A stretch of 64,000 nucleotides of DNA from Spinellus fusiger. Taxonomy: Eukaryota > Mucoromycota > Mucoromycetes > Mucorales > Phycomycetaceae. Made by a program: the position numbers and the translations under genes. The notes under the pieces were generated by a model. The model made no database searches, had not been told where the DNA came from, and saw nothing but the letters and a program-made list of their open reading frames with translations. Where the stretch lies: NCBI GenBank assembly GCA_025094145.1, contig JALLLS010000027.1, positions 310,001-374,000 of the forward strand, read 5' to 3'. Shown piece after piece: positions 26,474-37,031 of the stretch; the first letter of the stretch is position 1; every line of letters begins with the position of its first letter.

Positions 26474-27860
26474 CAGTCACACACCATTGAATTTAATACT
26501 TTTGAAAATAAATTTCAGGACAAAATATTTAGGATATGTTCAACATTACATAAAACACTCCACATTTTATATAGAAGCTTCAAACTTTCACACACAAAAG
26601 CTTAATATCTTTAATTGTAGAAAATAAAATAATAATAATATAATTAATATTTTGTATGGCCTTCTTTGGAACCAATGACATCCTGGCATCTGTCTGTAAT
26701 ACTCAGAACTCATCGTTTTGCAAGTTCAATAGTAACTTTCTCAACCCTGACCATGTTTTGACAACGGCAGATCACTTGGTCTCCAAGCTACAGGTCGAGT
26801 TGAACCTGGATAACTATATTTAATCATAAAACACAAAACACCCAAAAAAACAACTAGAAAATACAAAAATACAAAAACAAGAGTTGTGATATTTCCGTAT
26901 ATAGTGAATTCACAATAAAAACGAGCTATGCTCCTTACAAAAAATACTAACTTTCTATATTGGTAATAGATACCTTTCTTTTCTTAATTCGTCTTTTCAA
27001 TGCATATCAGACGTGTTCAATTGGGCTCAAGTCAGGACTTTGTACATATCAGTACTCAAAGCCCCTAATTTGATGTGTCTCTTTCCATCATCTGTCATAG
27101 GACCCAATATGATAGCTAGCACCATCTTCTTGTAACAGAAACTCCCTATCCTCTTTATGATGCAATTCTATGAACCAAGGATGGAACTCAACAGCCAAAA
27201 TCTTGATATATTTGTCTTAGTTTACAGTGCCATCAACAAAGACTCATGGGTCAAATCTGCCCACCCAAAAAAAGCTCCAAAGCATGACCCCTCCGCCACT
27301 AAACTTTGTTGTTAGAACACTATGATCAGTATCATACCTTTCTCCAGCTTTTCTGATTACATGGGCACCTCCATCGTTCCCTTTTATGGTGTACCTGGAC
27401 TCATCAGACCAGACAATGCCTTTCCACTGGTCATTTGTCCAATTGACATATTCCTTAGCCCAACAAAGCTACTTCTCTTTGTGCTTTTCAGTTAAGGCTG
27501 GCTTGTGAGCTGGAGAAAAATATCCAAACACTAACTGCTTACAGTAACGGATAATGGTGTTTCTAGATACATCAACCTGAATCTTTGACATTTCCAATTT
27601 CAGCTAATTATATGAGGCAAATGGGTTCTCTCTAATGACCTTTTCCAAGTGTTTGAGGTTCTTCTCTCTGTGAATTTTTAGGTCCTCCGTGATTCTTCAA
27701 ACGTAATAGTGACCCACATTCTTTGATATTTTTGATAATATTTTGAACTGTGGGCTTTTTCATTGCAAACGTAGTTGAGATGTCAGTCAATTTTAAGACA
27801 TTGAGCCATAGAGTAGAATGGTATGATGGTTCAAGTACATTTTTTGCTACATGGCTAGTG
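26474..27860 (-). mobile_element. Tc1-like transposon copy, 5' end lost at an LTR
   Basis: The left end begins TA-CAGTCACACACC at 26472, the same tip as the 21867-23215 element. Minus-strand transposase remnants include the third-motif region near 27000-27090 and the catalytic block near 27240-27430. N-terminal helix-turn-helix pieces (KPTVQNIIKNIKECGSLLRL) lie at 27660-27790. Numerous stops. The other terminus is replaced by the LTR starting at 27861. Confidence 0.78.
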
Positions 27861-28385
27861 TGATTATTCAGACAAGTAGAAAATAACAAGACTGAACAAA
27901 GGTAATTTTTATTAAGTGAAGAGTGGTTCATTATTTATACTTTTTGTGGGTGCTTATCCTTCAGTGGCATTCTACCTTTTGGTAGTTAATGATTAGTCCA
28001 TGGTGTAGCTTATTGATAGATGCAACTGTATAGTTGGTGTAGATGAGTTATCCTATGGTAGTTTACATAGGTGTAGCTTTATGGTTGGTTCATTGAATAA
28101 GCACACCATTATAGAGCCATATATTATGTCTTCACTTTTAATTGCCTTTGATAGGTCTTATTTAATCCACTAAGGATTTATAGATGAAGGCAGCTCATAA
28201 GTGTCCAATAATAATTTGAGCTTAGAAGGTTGATTTGTAGTTATGACCAATCAGTGGAATGATACAGAGATGTACTATGGTACTTGTGTGCACTCAAGCT
28301 TTCATAGAGTATTCTGAATGTCACAACATACTACTCATGTTGACCAATTCATAAAGAATCTTTGGATTGAAGTCAGAACACAACA
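27861..28385 (-). repeat. LTR family A, minus orientation
   Basis: On the minus strand it begins TGTTGTGTTCTGACTTCAAT at 28385. It ends with CTTTGTTCAGTCTTGTTA followed by a diverged terminal ~20 bp at 27861. It is homologous along its length to 34279-34705 and, inverted, to 36376-37031. It has the CCATAAGGT-type motifs in reverse (ACCTTTTGGT, CCTATGGT). Confidence 0.72.
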
Positions 28386-28794
28386 TATTGTATGTATTTC
28401 TTCTCTTATTTATACTAGTCTTCTGCTATGGATCTAATAGTAGCTTTTCTTCTATATGTTTTCCTTTTTCTATCTACTGTAGTCTTCTTCACAACACTTT
28501 TTGTTCTTTGTCTATATGTCAATTTGTCTGGTCATGATATCAACATGTGAATTGTAAGTCCGGAATGGATCAACCATTATGTGTAGGTTACATACTCTCT
28601 TTTGGACTTCTATCACTATTGTTGGTGAACAATATTTGGTCCCCGTTATCACTCTTTCTGAATTAGCAGAAAGACCACTACATTAAGTACATCCCCCAAT
28701 TCCCTCTTTTGTGTACAGTCTTTGTGTTGGTAGTCAACCTCTCTCAAGACCTACATACCTCTTAGATCAACCACTGCCTTAAATTACAATATCA
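28386..28794. repeat. Retroelement leader-like segment (copy 1)
   Basis: Bases about 28570-28755 are a direct repeat of about 34110-34275, sharing GGTGAACAATATTTGGTCCC and the flanking text with few differences. In neither place is an intact reading frame visible. Probably a remnant of a retroelement internal region. Confidence 0.6.
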
Positions 28795-31700
28795 AATAGC
28801 AAAAAGGCCTTTTCAAACACATTATTCAATCATAATATTATTGTGACTTAATTCTCAGCATATTTCCTATACACAAGGAGATTTTTGGGATATATAAGGA
28901 AAAATTCTGAGGATAAAATCAAAATCTTCTTATGATTGGCTAATGTGTTTGAAAATGCCTTTTTGTTGTCCAGAGGGTCGATTTCAAACTCTGCCTGCCT
29001 ATCAGAACAAAGATAATTGACTTTGCAATTATAAAGTAGAAAATTGGCTGTAAAGACAAGAAATAGAACAAGAATTTTCTTAATTTTATAACTCAGTCAC
29101 TGATATTCCTCTCTTAACATAATATGTTACCCTTAAACCCACAGTATGTGCAGCATAACAATGTTTAAAAATATTTATTGTGGGACTCACACAGAATTAA
29201 CTCCAGTGGTCATTGTCTAAAAGAGAGAGCCAAACTTACTTACATTGAGCACAGTGCATTCATTCATTGACTGAATGTCAACTGCCTCTACAACTACTAC
29301 ACCATCATAGCTCACCTTAACAGTGGTGCTCAAGGGCAAGACAACATTGTTTCCAATGTTATCTTTAAGGCCAATGGCAAAAGCCAGATGTTGTGAGTGA
29401 GTGAGTGAGTTTTGGTCAGAGGCTAGTTTGAAGTTGTATGGAAGAATTGTAGCAATATTCTTCTCAATGGCAACAATCTTACCAAAGATAGGCAAGACAG
29501 CAGAAGACAACAAAAACAAATCAGCAAGACCAACAACAATACTTTTGGAGCTGCTGTTATTATCAGCAGGCTCATGGGAGAGAACAAGAGGACAAAACTG
29601 TTGGAACAGCTTAACCTTGGCACCAGCAGTGAGAAGACCACCATAGCCTGGTACCTGCCAGTACCTACCTTGGAAGATATGTACCAACATGTACTTTTTC
29701 CCAAAGGAAACAGCAACATCTCAAGAGGGCAAGCATCTGTTGGTGAAGATTATCCTTTCATAGATAAACTTGTTGAATTGCTTGCCTCTTTCTGTTTTAT
29801 AATGAATGGGCAAGGCAAAGCAAGTAATGTCTTCACAAAAATGACCAAGCAAATGCAACTTGAGAGTGCTGCCAATGGTTGCTTTCTTTGCAGACTTGCT
29901 GGGTGCTGCCAATGCATTGTAGTTGGCAATTGATCTCTTCAAATTTGTGACAATGGACTCCACATTGTTCAAATAAAAATCTAAGGATGTTTTAATTCTT
30001 TGCATGTATAACAGGGATACAAGAGAACCAAGCTTAACAAAACAATCAAAAATGATTGCCTTTGAAGTATTGTTGCTGATGAGTTGTTTTTGAATTAATT
30101 AATTCAAAATGGTGGGCATCTGCTGAACAATGATCTTAAAATCTCTTCCAAGATATGAGCCACAGAGGCAAAAAGTTGTGCAGTGCTTTCTTGTGAAAGC
30201 CTTTGAGTTGTAGTTGAAGAAGCTTTCTTCCAAGTGCTTGACTTCTTTTTCTGTGTAAAATGGCACCATACCAATCACAAGGTGTTTGGCAACACCAAGG
30301 AAGATAGTATGCAAGATTTCTACTGGGCAATCCTTGAAGGGATCCCACAACCGGAGAGACAAGAGGGCTTCACCACCAGTTAGCTTATAGCCAGTGCTGG
30401 GGTTACTTCTGGGGCTGGCATTGTTGGGGTTGTTGTTGTACTTTTGGCACATCTCCACCAACTCTTCTCTTCTTCTGGCAGGGGCACCATCCACTACTGC
30501 ACTTCCACTTCCCTTCCTCCAGAAACATTTTCTACATGGTAGATTTGCACTTGTACCAAGACTACATGTCACAGCTGCATGCATAGGATTGTCTGCCATG
30601 ATGAGGTGAAGTACACCAACAACAAGGGCATATTCTCTAAACTCCACATCAAACATCCTGACACCTCTCTCCAACATCTCCAAGTCCTTTACCAGCTCTG
30701 GAAGCATCTCTATTGCCAACAACTTGTTGCTGGTGCAAAGAAAGAACATATTCTCAACCCTGTTTTGTTCTTTGAATGCCATTGCAGCAGGAGACATCAC
30801 CCAACTCTCAAACTTATTCCACTTCTTGGTGGTGTTTCTACTTGTGTCATATAAGAACAAGTTCAGAGGTACAATTTTCACTGGCATGAACTGTCTTCTG
30901 GAGCTAGTAGTGACTCTTTTGAGAGGGTGGTGGTTGGTGGAGTTAATGTGGGTAGTGGAAGAAATCTTAATGTCTCTAACAATGTCAAGAATGACAATGC
31001 TGCCAACAGAGAAACCAGGTGTTGCTTCATAAGCCTCAGCCATCAGTCTACCATGTTGCATGAAGAAAGAGGCAAGCTTGTATGTTGTTGTTGTTGTTGT
31101 TTCACCAAGAGAGGCATGCACAATGTCTCCAACCCAGAGATCAACAGAAGTACCATTGATGGTAACAGTGACCATGGGGTGCTGAAACAGCAGGTGAGTT
31201 CTCTACTTCTCTCCCTGAGTTACAGAAACTTGTTGATTTGGAGTTCTGTCTGGCAGGGCAGAGAGCATCTTTGTCTTGAGGGGGTTGGTGGTGAGGAGCC
31301 TCAAATGCTTGGAGGGTTTGTTCATAGATAACTGGTGGATGGTGGTGGTGGGGGCAAGCCTTTGCAGGCTTCAACCACTGTAACATTATGGGTGGTGGTG
31401 GGGAACTTGGGGACATGGCTTCTCACCCTCTTCTTGAGGTTAAGAACCCTGTTTAAAGCAGGAACTTTCTCCTGAGGATTGGCAAGACAAGCCTCTCTTA
31501 CATCTTTGCACAAGGTGATGATCTCCCCTGCAAATCTTCTTGAGATATATTCCTCATTTTTAGTAAAGAAACAATGTATGATCATCTCCAGCTTTGTCAA
31601 GAATGGGAAGATACCATCTACAGAGGCAGCCTCCTCAAAGGTGTTGTTACTGCTGTCAAAATCATCTTCCCTGGTAACCCAAAGAGGTTCTTCTTCAACA

Positions 31701-32990
31701 ACTTCCTCATCTTCAACAACTATCTCCTGGTCATCATCACCTTCCTCTTCTACATGGAAGACTGTGGTGATGGTGGGGAGAGGTCTGTAAACAATAGAAA
31801 GAAATCATGATGAGCTTGGTTCTTATCATTCTATGCTTCTGTTTCTATAATAAATACCCAGAAGAAGACTCAGGCATAGAACTATTCATAGTAGAGAATG
31901 AGCAACATTACTTTTAGACTTGAGATTATCCTTACATTTTATGAGTAGAAAGGTGTGATTTCAGATTTTCCTTTGTTTTGAAAATCTTCTGGCAGACAGT
32001 GCAGATGGGAATTTTATTCTTCTTGAAGTTGATGGTGGTGAGGGACATGGTAAAAGAGATTTCAATATAAAAACAGAAAGAGAGTGAGCTGTTTGACTTA
32101 TGAGTTTTGACTTAATAAATTATTGAAAAGTGGAGGCTAAAGTGATATGTTACCAAAATGAAAATATTTTATTATTCTTTGGTCTGTTATTATTTTGTTG
32201 TTTTTCACACTGTCCATAATATTTGATACTTAATTACTCATCAAGATGAGCATAAATAAGCAAGGTAATGTGTGGTTATTAACAAAGAAAAACGATAGAA
32301 GGAGGTGATAGACACTACCAAAGGCTATTTTTGAGATAAAAAGGTAAGCAGTGTCATCATCTGGGCTTGAGCTCATTGTAATCTACAAGACATAGTACTG
32401 ACTCTTCTTCTAATAGATGATAGATGGCTTATTATTCTCAAGACAAGTATTAACTAAAAGGTAAGCATACTATCTCTCTTGATTGAACTATCACTAATAT
32501 ACTCTTCTGTTATTAGATAAGTTAAGACTCTTCTCAAGTCAGTCTCAAGTGGTCTTTTTCCTTCTATACTGTCTAAGGTGTCTAGGCTGTCTAGGGTATA
32601 CTCCTGAGCATAGTTATCTATCTCCCAATATTAAAGCACAAGGCTTCTAGGGTATAGATTCTATTGCTATGAAGGAATATACCTAGAACAGCAGTAGCTA
32701 TAGTAATAGTATATTATTAGCTACAGTATTATTAGCTATATTATTATAATAAACAATTTTATTCATAAACAATATTTTTATTGATAATATAATTTGATAT
32801 TGAGGTATTCCATAAAAGGTAAGAAAATTTTGGATACTCACAAACCTTTGATTTCAAGTACAGTTCCATAAAAGGCAGGAATTTTTCAGTTTTAAATGCA
32901 GTTCCATAGAAGGCAATAATTTTTCAGTTTTAAAAGGCGAAGATATCATTGCTTAAAGACCAGAAAAATCTCCTGGTATGTAAAATAAAG
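28795..32990 (-). mobile_element. Plavaka/KDZ-like DNA transposon, decayed autonomous copy
   Basis: The right terminus (CCAGAAAAATCTCCTGGTAT, reading to ~32990) is an inverted repeat of the left terminus ACAAGGAGATTTTTGGGATA at ~28873. Minus-strand coding pieces in order: C2H2 finger (32050-31936), acidic linker and coiled region (31790-31322), core domain (31175-30099), conserved C-terminal block (30005-29721), and tail (29690-29217). Bases 28795-28870 hold a second left terminus in the opposite direction. Subterminal regions recur in the deleted copy at 44084-45721. Confidence 0.8.
29217..32050 (-). pseudogene. Plavaka-like transposase (C2H2 finger N-terminus), frameshifted
   Basis: The first exon, from ATG at 32050, encodes MSLTTINFKKNKIPICTVCQ, a CxxC...H..H finger ending STHKM, then a GT donor. 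The next piece (acceptor near 31787) is acidic and ends at a stop at 31322. The main block (31175-30099) has SVDLWVGDIVHASLGE, AVTCSLGTSANLPCRKCFW and GGEALLSLRLWDPFKDCPVE, followed by ILHTIFLGVAKHLVIGMV. Then come KLHLLGHFCEDITCFALPIH, TERGKQFNKFIYERIIFTNR and CLPS-DVAVSFG, a pattern I know from Plavaka/Tnp2-type transposases of fungi. Several joins need frameshifts or unusual introns and a stop falls inside one of them, so I treat it as inactive. The superfamily assignment is from memory of motifs, not a search. Confidence 0.72.
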
Positions 32991-33065
32991 AAAAAAAGTC
33001 AACACAGCAAAATAAATAATACTCATAAAAGAGTTTATTTGACCAAGTTCAATTAAATTTAAAAA

Positions 33066-33137
33066 GCCCAACGGGGGGGTCGAACCCCCAACCTTGAGAT
33101 TAAGAGTCTCACGCTCTACCGATTGAGCTAGCCAGGC
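33066..33137 (-). tRNA. tRNA-Lys (anticodon CUU)
   Basis: A 72-nt cloverleaf on the minus strand. The acceptor stem GCCTGGC pairs with GTTGGGC, using G-U pairs. D arm GCTC...GAGC; anticodon stem TGAGA/TCTCA with loop CTCTTAA (anticodon CTT); T arm GGGGG-TTCGACC-CCCCC. No intron. It lies 76 bp from the end of the Plavaka element. Confidence 0.95.
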
Positions 33138-33291
33138 TTCTTGGCTCTTGTCCGTGCTAGACACTGTCCTGTCAAATAGACTAATACTATTGGCTGCACA
33201 TGTCTTCCCTTTTTGGAACACACATTATCCTGTGTGGATACACACAGATAATATAATATAATTAATAAGATAAATGCTAATGCAATATATT

Positions 33292-33337
33292 GTCTTGGCT
33301 TAACATGTTCTCTTCAGTGAACATGTTAAGCCAAGAC
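33292..33337. repeat. Perfect 19-bp-stem hairpin between two tRNA genes
   Basis: GTCTTGGCTTAACATGTTC (33292-33310) is followed by an 8-base loop and its exact reverse complement, ending at 33337. With a bulge, pairing extends into flanking AT-rich bases (about 33280-33348), giving arms of roughly 30 bp. It may be a foldback insert or a small structured RNA; the sequence cannot decide. Confidence 0.85.
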
Positions 33338-33548
33338 ATATATATGCAATTGTACACTGTAGAATTTAGTATAAATAATCAAGTGAATTCAATGAATAAA
33401 CATTATCTTCTATCTTCTCTTTTATTCTTCCTCTTTGATCTATGTGGGCTTCAGTCCAAACCAAGAACCACTAGCTATTCCACTCTGTGCACATACCTCC
33501 GGGCTTAAAACTATTCTTTACAAATTAGGGAAATGCAGAAAGAGAGAT

Positions 33549-33621
33549 GCCGCGATAGCTCAGCTGGGAGAGCGTTAGACTGAAGATCTAAAGGTCGTGT
33601 GTTCAATCCACACTCGTGGCA
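33549..33621 (+). tRNA. tRNA-Phe (anticodon GAA)
   Basis: A 73-nt cloverleaf. Acceptor GCCGCGA pairs with TCGTGGC, then A at the discriminator position. D arm GCTC-AGCTGGGA-GAGC; anticodon stem TTAGA/TCTAA with loop CTGAAGA (anticodon GAA); variable AGGTC; T arm GTGTG-TTCAATC-CACAC. No intron. Confidence 0.95.
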
Positions 33622-33702
33622 TATTCTAATCTTAATAAGATTAGTTGTGTTAATATAATTTTTATAATATTATTATACCATCACAATATGAATTTTTTTT
33701 GA

Positions 33703-33817
33703 TTACACATTCAAAGATTTTCTGGTCTTTAATTAGTGATATCTCCCTTTTATGAGGGTTCTAATTTTTGCCCTTATATGGAACTGTGTTTAAAATTAAA
33801 AGGTCTGAGGATATCTG
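33703..33817 (-). mobile_element. Plavaka-like terminal fragment (inverted)
   Basis: It reads TACACATTCAAAGATTTTCT, then GGTCTTTAA and GTGATATCTC, then CCTTATATGGAACTGTGTTT. This corresponds in reverse to the right terminus of the copies at 45610-45721 and 25110-25203. It stops at the beginning of another LTR-like unit at 33818. Confidence 0.6.
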
Positions 33818-34108
33818 TGATATACAGTGTAATGATAGGCAAGAATGTCTATCTGTCAACTTGGAATGTTATGAGATGTTGAAATGTTAAATCCAAATAT
33901 CTAGTATTAGAGGACTTACATTCCATTAAAGATATTGTGTATATAAACCATAGTATAGACCTCTTTAATAAATATTGAATTTCCTTGGCATCTTTTGAAT
34001 TGTATTGTAGAGGCTATGCTTGCTCTAAATATCAAAACAAACAGTGCTTCTTATTTCTTCACCCTTTTTCTATTTTATCACTAACTCCTTTCCTTTCCCT
34101 GTAACACC
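33818..34108 (+). repeat. LTR-like unit with TG...CA ends
   Basis: It starts TGTGATATACAGTG at the equivalent of the insertion point used by the LTR at 45219-45609 (preceded by a shared GTATC/ATATC flank). It ends CCCTGTAACA. Inside are a TATATAAACC box and an AATAAATATT signal. A leader-like segment, repeated at 28570-28755, follows directly. Boundaries are tentative. Confidence 0.45.
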
Positions 34109-34278
34109 ATAGGTTACATACTCTTTTGGACTTCTGTCACTATTGTTGGTGAACAATATTTGGTCCCCATTATCACTCTTTCTGAATTAGCAGAAAGACC
34201 ACTCTATTAAGTACATCCCCCAATCCCCTCTTTTGTGTGCAGTCTTTGTGTTGGTAGTCAATCTCTCTCAAGACCTAC

Positions 34279-34705
34279 TGAGATTGTTTAGACAGTTAGA
34301 CTAACAAGACTGAACAAAGATAATTTTTATTAAGTGAAGATTGGTTTATTATTTATACTTTTTGTGGGTGCTTATCCTTCAGTGGCATTCTACCTTTTGG
34401 TAGTTAATGATTAGTCCATGGTGTAGCTTATTGATAGATGCAACTGTATAGTTGGTGTAGGTGTTCTACCTAATGGTGGACTACATGTTGGAGCCTTGTG
34501 GTTGGTTCATCAAATAAGCACACCATTATAGAGCCATCTATTATGTCTTCACTTTTAATTGCCTTTGATAGGTCTTATTTAATCTACTAAGGATTTATAG
34601 ATGAAGGCAGCTCATAAGTGTCTGATAGTAAATTGAGCTTAGAAAGTTGATTTGTAGTTACAACCAATTCATAAAGAATCTTTGGATTGAAGTCAGAACA
34701 CTACA
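34279..34705 (-). repeat. LTR family A, minus orientation
   Basis: On the minus strand it begins TGTAGTGTTCTGACTTCAAT at 34705 and ends TGTCTAAACAATCTCA at 34279, with TG...CA ends. It shares nearly all sequence with 27861-28385, minus a ~100 bp internal deletion. No matching target-site duplication is obvious. Confidence 0.78.
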
Positions 34706-34890
34706 TTTACATAAGGCCAATTTTTTTTTTATAGAAAACACCAAATTCCATAAGCTTGACTGTATCTTAATTGTTCAAAATCTCTCATAGGGTGACTAAT
34801 GCACCCAATATGCAAATAGCATTTTACACAAAAAAATAAATACTTTGAACTGTATTCTCATGAAAGGCCTAAAAAATTACAAAAATGAAT

Positions 34891-34962
34891 GAGACTACCA
34901 GGGGTCGAACCTGGAATCTCCTGATTCGTAGTCAGACGCCTTGTCCATTGGGCCATAGTCCC
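34891..34962 (-). tRNA. tRNA-Arg (anticodon ACG)
   Basis: A 72-nt cloverleaf on the minus strand. Acceptor GGGACTA pairs with TAGTCTC; D arm GGCC-CAATGGACAA-GGC; anticodon stem CTGAC/ATCAG region with loop holding ACG; T arm CCAGG-TTCGACC-CCTGG. It follows the body plan of fungal tRNA-Arg(ACG). No intron. Confidence 0.92.
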
Positions 34963-35062
34963 TATTCATATTTGACACGTGGTGTTATGATCTTGATTGC
35001 CTTAGTGACTGCCAAGTGTAGTGCAGGGAATTGACTTTACAAATTTCTCTGTTCCTCAACTA

Positions 35063-35152
35063 TTTCCTTTTTGGTTTTGTTTCTCTTTCTTTCCTTTTTG
35101 GTTTTGTTTCTCTTTCTTTCCTTTTTGGTTTTGTTTCTCTTTCTTTCCTTTT
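35063..35152. repeat. 27-bp tandem repeat, about 3 copies
   Basis: The unit TTTCCTTTTTGGTTTTGTTT followed by CTCTTTC repeats three times with the last copy diverging. It is pyrimidine-rich, and any frame through it codes only for low-complexity peptide. Confidence 0.9.
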
Positions 35153-36207
35153 TTGTTGATCTTCTCTTTTCTTCCTCTTTTGGAAACCAATATGTTTCTG
35201 ACATTTTCTGTATGTGGTAAAGAGATCAATGCTCTTGTCCCACAATCCTTTTCCTTTCTTTACTCTTTTTCTCATACTATTCTGTTTTCTACCTAAACTT
35301 GTTTTCTCTTTTCTATGATGTATTTCTTTATGCTATTTTAGTTGCTTTTGTAGTGGATGACTTCATTACTATGAGTTCACCCCAATGGAACTATTTTAGT
35401 TTCTTTTTCTTTTTTTGTTTTCTCCTGAAGAATCATCATTATGATATATTCTTGTAACAATGCTAGTATAGTCTATTAAATTTGTAGTTATTATTCACCC
35501 ATGATGTAGTAACAATGCAATTGTCATAATTCATTTTCTCTAAGATTGATTTCTTATGAAATCATTCTCTATTTTAACATTTAGTTCTTTAGTATAAATA
35601 TCCCATTAACCAAGAACTGAAATAAATTGTCAAATACTACTCCAAGATCCTCTATTATCTTTTATTCTTCTGTTATTCTCTTTTGATATCTTCTGATACA
35701 AGTTGTGGGCAGTGCTACTGTGTTTTCTTGTGAAGTATCATTGTTATTTACAAATCAATTCTTAGCAAAGTATTGATTGCATTCTGTTATTTTGTACCTG
35801 CGTGTACTGTTTTTCCCCTTTTATCTGTTTTCTTTTGCTTCACCATTGTGTTGCAAAATATCATTCTTATTTGTTTTCATAGTCTATTCAATTGAACAGA
35901 CTATTCCCCTACCCTTTTTATTTGTTCACAAACCCTACCTCCAATTTCTATTCTGAACCCTTTTCTTACCCTATTACTCTACCTTTCTATCTATCATACA
36001 CACACCCATAAGTACCACATGCATCACTTTCTGCTAAGCAACACTTTTTTCAAAAGGAAAATTGTAAGTCTATCCAAATTTGAAAATCATCCATCACCAA
36101 AATGCTGCATCCATCAAAAAACACAATCTATCCATCAACATCACCCACCTCCCCACCTACTGTCCAAGTTTTAGGTCAACACCACTTGAATAGCAGTAGA
36201 TACACCA

Positions 36208-36375
36208 TGTTTGCCAATTCTGCTGAACAACAGCATAATGCTTCGACCTAGGCTGAGATCTTTTCGGCCCTTCAATTTCTGAGCTCAGAAATAACTCAGA
36301 TAAAGCAGCAGCAACACCAGCAACAAAGACTGGAGGCATTTGAGGCCATCATGGAAGAGAACATGAGACTCAAGG
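36208..36375 (+). pseudogene. Gag-like N-terminal fragment cut by an LTR
   Basis: The plus-strand frame from 36208 reads MFANSAEQQHNAST, a stop, then AEIFSALQFLSSEITQIKQQ and a Gln-rich heptad stretch ending EAFEAIMEENMRLKV at the LTR boundary. A short coiled-coil N-terminus like this is common in fungal gypsy-type gag proteins, but the match is by general look only. The LTR at 36376 ends it. Confidence 0.4.
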
Positions 36376-37031
36376 TGTTGTGTTCCAACTTCAATCCAAA
36401 GATTCTCTATGAATAGGTCAATATGAGTAGTGTGCTGTGACATTCAGAATACTCTATGAAAGCTTGAGTGCACACAAGTAACATAGTACATCTCTGTATC
36501 ATCTCACTGATTGGTCATAACTACAAATCACCTTCTAAAGCTCAGTGTACTATTGGACACTTAACAAGAGCCATCTTCATTAATAATCCTAACAGAACAA
36601 TATTAACCTATCAGAGTCAATTGAGTAAAGACTCATAATAATTAATGGTTTCAATAATGTAGTGCTTATCCCAGGAACCAACCATAGGGTTGAATCTAAT
36701 AATACTACAACTAAGTAAAACATATGAGCCAACCATAAGGTGGCAGTTATTAATACTACCATAAGGTAGTAATATAGACACCAACCATAAGGTCAAAGAG
36801 AGTGAATTCTACCATAAGGTAGAATGTCCCCACCAACCATTTAGTTGTAATTGTGAAGCAGCCATAAGGTTGACTATCATAACTACCATAAGGTAGAATA
36901 GATTATCCTACCATAAGGTAGAAGCCACTGAAAGATAAGCACCCACCAAAAGTATAAATAGTGAACCTTTCTTTACTCAATAAAAATTATCTTTGTTCAG
37001 TCTTGTTAATCCACCTGTCCAAACAATCTCA
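36376..37031 (+). repeat. LTR family A, longest copy (656 bp)
   Basis: Begins TGTTGTGTTCCAACTTCAAT and ends TGTCCAAACAATCTCA. Bases 36670-36935 hold about nine copies of an ACCATAAGGT-like core (many TACC-ATAA-GGTA). A poly(A)-like ACTCAATAAAAATT lies near the end. Immediately downstream is the RNase H part of a gypsy element in the opposite orientation, so it is not that element's own LTR in simple arrangement. No 5-bp duplication is visible. Confidence 0.78.

Noticed and set aside
29401..31810. Plus-strand frames of up to 134 codons across the Plavaka region
   Set aside because: The minus strand carries all recognisable transposase motifs; the plus-strand frames are antisense.
33292..33337. 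Hairpin considered as a Helitron 3' end
   Set aside because: There is no CTRR end a few bases after the hairpin and no Rep/helicase coding sequence nearby.
35060..35275. Minus-strand frame with KRKERETKP repeats
   Set aside because: It is caused by the 27-bp pyrimidine-rich tandem repeat. The repeat unit is a multiple of three, so the frame stays open by chance.
36720..36930. Array of short repeats considered as a CRISPR array
   Set aside because: The cores are about 10 bp with irregular spacing, they lie within an LTR, and the DNA is eukaryotic.
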